A DNA stretch of 18,676 nt, from NCBI GenBank assembly GCA_051003795.1, contig JBPCKZ010000160.1, forward strand, positions 1 to 18,676, given 5' to 3'. The position numbers and the translations under genes are program-made. Numbering within the stretch: position 1 is the first letter of the stretch; each line of letters opens with the position of its first letter. This stretch comes from JALYXS01 sp051003795. Its GTDB lineage: Bacteria > Acidobacteriota > Terriglobia > Bryobacterales > Bryobacteraceae. The notes under the pieces were generated by a model, which was not told where the DNA came from, searched no databases, and worked only from the letters and a program-made list of their open reading frames with translations. Positions 16,061 through 18,676 of the stretch are shown in pieces.

Positions 16061-17545
16061 ATGCTGTTCAACTCACTGCATTTCCTGCTTTTTTTCCCGC
16101 TTGTGACCGGGCTTTACTTCCTGCTGCCGCAGGCGCGCCGCTGGCAGCTGCTGCTGGCCGCCAGTTGTTATTTCTACATGGCGTTCATCCCGGCGTATCT
16201 GCTGATTCTGTTATTTCTAATCGTCGTCGACTACTTCGCGGGCTTGGCGATCGACGGATCGGCGGGCCGGACTCGAAAAGCGTATCTGGTTCTGAGCCTG
16301 ATCGCCAATCTTGGAATCCTCGGCATTTTCAAATACTTCAATTTCTTCAGCCGCGGCATCGCCGATCTGTTACATGTTGCTCGAATCGGCTACGATCCGT
16401 TTCTGCTCAGCGTGATTCTGCCGATCGGCCTGTCGTTCCACACCTTTCAATCGATGAGCTACACCATCGAAGTCTATTGGGGGCGGCAGAAGCCCGAGCG
16501 GCATTTCGGAATTTACGCGCTTTACGTCATGTTCTATCCGCAACTGGTGGCCGGGCCGATCGAGCGTCCCCAGAATCTGCTGCATCAGTTTCGCGAGCGG
16601 CACGATTTTGATTACAGCCGCGTGGTCGCGGGCCTCAAGCTCATGCTCTGGGGGTTCTTCAAGAAGGCGGTCGTCGCCGACCGGCTGGCCTTCCTGGTGA
16701 ATCAGGTCTACGGTTCGCCGCGGGATTATTCGGGCGTCGCGCTGCTCATTGCCACGTACGGCTTCACGTTTCAGGTGTATTGCGATTTCTCGGGGTACTC
16801 GGATATCGCCATCGGCGCGGCTCAGGTGATGGGTTTCCGGCTGATGAAGAACTTCGACCGGCCGTTCTTTTCGGAAACGACGGCGGAATTTTGGAGGCGC
16901 TGGCACATCTCGCTTTCCTCCTGGTTCCGCGATTATCTGTATCTCCCGATGGGCGGCAGCCGCGTGCCCCGACCGCGGAGATACTTCAACCTCTTCGCGG
17001 TATTCGCGCTTTGCGGGCTTTGGCATGGAGCGGCCTGGACCTACGTCGGTTGGGGCTCGTTCGTCGGCATCTGCCTCGTGTTCGCGCTCATCACGAAGAC
17101 GGTCCGCGGGAAGCTAGCCGCCCTTTCGGGCCTCGATCGCCTCCCGGGCCTTTACCGCTTGTGGAAAGTCGCGATCACGATTCATCTCTTCGCCGCGGGC
17201 CTGGTCGTCTTCCGCGCGCACTCGCTCTCCGATGCGGGCTACATCGCCGCCCGGATATTTGAGGATGTGCCGCTCACGGCAACTCGCGCACTTGCCGGCG
17301 TCAGCTTGAAACCAATCGCCGCGAAGATCGGCAACCTCGGCCTGAGCCCGTTCGATCTTCTGCTCGCGTTATTAGGCGTGCTCGTCTTGATGACCGTCGA
17401 ATTTTTGCAAGGCCGCCGGCCCTTGCGGCCGGCGATAACCGCCTGGCCGGCATGGGCGCGGTGGTCCGGTTATTATGCCGTAATCGCGTCCATCCTGCTG
17501 TTCGGCAAGTTCACGGCGCGGCAATTCATCTATTTCCAATTCTGA
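16061..17545 (+). CDS. MBOAT-family membrane O-acyltransferase (AlgI-like)
   Basis: Integral inner-membrane protein of 494 residues that passes acyl groups (usually acetyl) across the membrane for O-acylation of a polysaccharide. Multiple hydrophobic segments run from the N-terminus (MLFNSLHFLLFFPLVTGLYF) to the end. Family blocks are VAGPIERP, YCDFSGYSDIAIGAAQVMGF, and EFWRRWHISLSSWFRDYLY with His282. The invariant MBOAT histidine is His322 in CGLWHGAAWTYVGWG. Length and motifs fit the AlgI/PatA-like group. The ATG at 16061 gives the standard N-terminus. The stop TGA shares one base with the ATG of the next gene (TGATG), so the two are almost certainly cotranslated. The substrate is inferred to be the polymer made with the help of gmd. 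Confidence 0.93.
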   Translation: MLFNSLHFLLFFPLVTGLYFLLPQARRWQLLLAASCYFYMAFIPAYLLILLFLIVVDYFAGLAIDGSAGRTRKAYLVLSLIANLGILGIFKYFNFFSRGIADLLHVARIGYDPFLLSVILPIGLSFHTFQSMSYTIEVYWGRQKPERHFGIYALYVMFYPQLVAGPIERPQNLLHQFRERHDFDYSRVVAGLKLMLWGFFKKAVVADRLAFLVNQVYGSPRDYSGVALLIATYGFTFQVYCDFSGYSDIAIGAAQVMGFRLMKNFDRPFFSETTAEFWRRWHISLSSWFRDYLYLPMGGSRVPRPRRYFNLFAVFALCGLWHGAAWTYVGWGSFVGICLVFALITKTVRGKLAALSGLDRLPGLYRLWKVAITIHLFAAGLVVFRAHSLSDAGYIAARIFEDVPLTATRALAGVSLKPIAAKIGNLGLSPFDLLLALLGVLVLMTVEFLQGRRPLRPAITAWPAWARWSGYYAVIASILLFGKFTARQFIYFQF

Positions 17546-18676
17546 TGGCCCGCTTCGTTTTCAAGCTGGCGATGTTTATTCTGTTGGGTTCCACCGTCAC
17601 GGAGATCGCATTCCGCGCCGCCCTCGGGAAACGCACCGCTTGGTATAACGCGGCCATCGAAACGGCAAATGAAGCTCCGGTCGACTACATCTTTGCCGGC
17701 AGCTCGCGCGTGGCGGCGTCGATCGACGAGAACCGGTTCGCGCAATACATGGGCGGGCGGCTCGGCCGGAAAGTGAACGCGATCAACATGGGCATGGGCT
17801 TCGGGAGCCTCGCAGACCACTACTTCGGCCTCCGCAAGCTGTTCGCGAGCAATCCGCGCAATCCGCGGGATGTAACCGTCTTCATTGAGGCGCCGCTGGG
17901 GCTTCCGATGGCGGAAACCTGGCGTGACCGGTGGACGATTCCGGGAGGATCGCCCGACCTGTTCGTCCCCTACGTCAACTCGGCCGATCTGGCGCGCTAT
18001 TGGCAATCGTCGGACAACGATGTGTTCGAGAAACTCTATCTCACGGCGGCGAAATATTTATTTATCGTGAGGAAGGGCGGAGCGGTGCGCAACCGCATGA
18101 AAGCGGCCGGCGACGGCGCGATGCGGATCCTTCTGGTGAAAGCCGGCTTCGCCGCTCCCGAGACTCTCCAAGCCGACCTGACGCGCGGCGGCGGAATTCG
18201 CATCGAGGAAGCCGATATGGCCTTCGTGCGAAAGGCCGCAGTCGGCAATTTCATCAATGAAATGCGCGATCAGCGCCCCCTTCGCAACTGGGATGAGAGC
18301 GTCCTTCGCAGCATGGTCGCATTGATTACAACCCACGGGGGCCGGGTCGTACTTTTCGATCTGCCGCTGAATAGCTTGCAGTGGAAGCCGCTCAGCACGG
18401 GCGTGAGGCAAGCGGATCGAACCGTTTTCGAGCAAGTCGCGGGGAAGTGGGGCGTACCAATCCTTAGGACCAAATTCCCCACCGAAGATTCGGATTATCC
18501 CGACGCGTGGCACCTGCGCCGGTCGCTCGCCGGGCCGTTCACAACCGCGCTGGCGCAATCGTACGCGGCTTATCTGGCCGATTTGTGGCGCGGGCACTCG
18601 TGCCTGCCGTGTCCACACTCGTGTGGACACAAGGTTTCCGCCGCTTCCGAGACAAGTGTCCACACGAGTGTGGACA
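17545..18676 (+). CDS. Membrane-anchored SGNH-like protein, partner of the MBOAT (runs off the window)
   Basis: The frame is open from the ATG at 17545 (1-base overlap with the MBOAT stop) to the right edge with no stop. The N-terminus has one hydrophobic segment (residues about 4-18), a signal anchor. A block I-like GSSR (52-55) in YIFAGSSRVAASID, the block INMGMGFGS (80-88), and D320-A-W-H323 near the C-terminus together suggest an SGNH/GDSL-type fold, as in the periplasmic AlgJ/AlgX-like partners of MBOAT proteins. The expected family end is near Trp348. After it the frame enters a palindromic repeat (18593 onwards) and reads GHSCLPCPHSCGHK, a repeat-encoded tail. Catalysis is inferred from three motif positions only. 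Confidence 0.75.
   Translation, partial: MARFVFKLAMFILLGSTVTEIAFRAALGKRTAWYNAAIETANEAPVDYIFAGSSRVAASIDENRFAQYMGGRLGRKVNAINMGMGFGSLADHYFGLRKLFASNPRNPRDVTVFIEAPLGLPMAETWRDRWTIPGGSPDLFVPYVNSADLARYWQSSDNDVFEKLYLTAAKYLFIVRKGGAVRNRMKAAGDGAMRILLVKAGFAAPETLQADLTRGGGIRIEEADMAFVRKAAVGNFINEMRDQRPLRNWDESVLRSMVALITTHGGRVVLFDLPLNSLQWKPLSTGVRQADRTVFEQVAGKWGVPILRTKFPTEDSDYPDAWHLRRSLAGPFTTALAQSYAAYLADLWRGHSCLPCPHSCGHKVSAASETSVHTSVD
18593..18676. repeat. Cluster of perfect palindromes at the window edge
   Basis: Three palindromes lie in 84 bp. GGCAC-TC-GTGCC is at 18593-18604. TGTCCACAC-TC-GTGTGGACA is at 18610-18629. TGTCCACAC-GA-GTGTGGACA is at 18657-18676, the exact reverse complement of the second. The last two thus form an inverted pair around 27 bp. 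This is the layout of REP/BIME-like dispersed elements, here at the 3' end of a gene. It may continue past the window. Confidence 0.75.

Noticed and set aside
18610..18676. Possible CRISPR-like array of two repeats with one 27-bp spacer
   Set aside because: The two 20-bp units are palindromic and inverted, not direct; only one interval is seen and no cas genes are present.

Overview
The window looks like a chromosomal segment from an Acidobacteriota bacterium, possibly of the Solibacter/Bryobacter kind. This is an inference from the style of the proteins (the lineage-type zinc-ribbon protein, the long ThyX-like protein, the acidobacterial-type integrases), a GC content that looks like about 60 %, and dispersed palindromic repeats. 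No rRNA or other definitive marker is present.

Layout. (1) Positions 1-3070 are a graveyard of mobile DNA around two convergent tRNA genes. It holds the 5' end of an IS21-type transposase with its terminal repeats, scrambled tyrosine-recombinase fragments, tRNA-Ile2(CAT) and tRNA-Ser(TGA) tail to tail, a second broken integrase and a broken DNA methyltransferase. (2) Positions 3100-8145 are core genome: a zinc-ribbon protein of unknown role, threonine synthase (thrC), DNA gyrase subunit A (gyrA) and, convergent to it, pterin-4a-carbinolamine dehydratase. (3) Positions 8146-9750 are an accessory patch of more AT-rich appearance, with an unrecognised protein ending in a HEPN-like R-x4-H motif and a decayed IS3-family element. 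(4) Positions 9886-11695 hold a PilZ protein and a convergent, double-length ThyX-like protein. (5) Positions 11731-14954 are a tightly coupled operon: nnr (NAD(P)HX repair), tsaE (tRNA t6A synthesis), an enoyl-ACP-reductase-like SDR and a DinB-fold protein. (6) Positions 14963-18676 are a cell-surface polysaccharide module: a GDP-mannose 4,6-dehydratase gene divergent from an MBOAT O-acyltransferase gene that overlaps a membrane-anchored SGNH-like protein. The open frame of the last gene runs into a cluster of perfect palindromes at the window edge.

How it works together. The core genes are ordinary housekeeping functions (threonine, DNA topology, pterin recycling, metabolite repair, tRNA modification). 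The gmd/MBOAT/SGNH cluster suggests synthesis and O-acylation of a deoxyhexose-containing exopolysaccharide, and the nearby PilZ protein may link to c-di-GMP control. The left end records repeated insertion and decay of integrating elements at a tRNA pair.

I did not find a clear intact new multi-gene system. The best leads are the HEPN-like orphan, the ThyX-like protein lacking the motif serine, the palindrome plus tandem repeat between thyX-like and nnr, the GyrA resistance-type residues, the palindrome cluster at the right end, and the two near-leaderless promoter arrangements.
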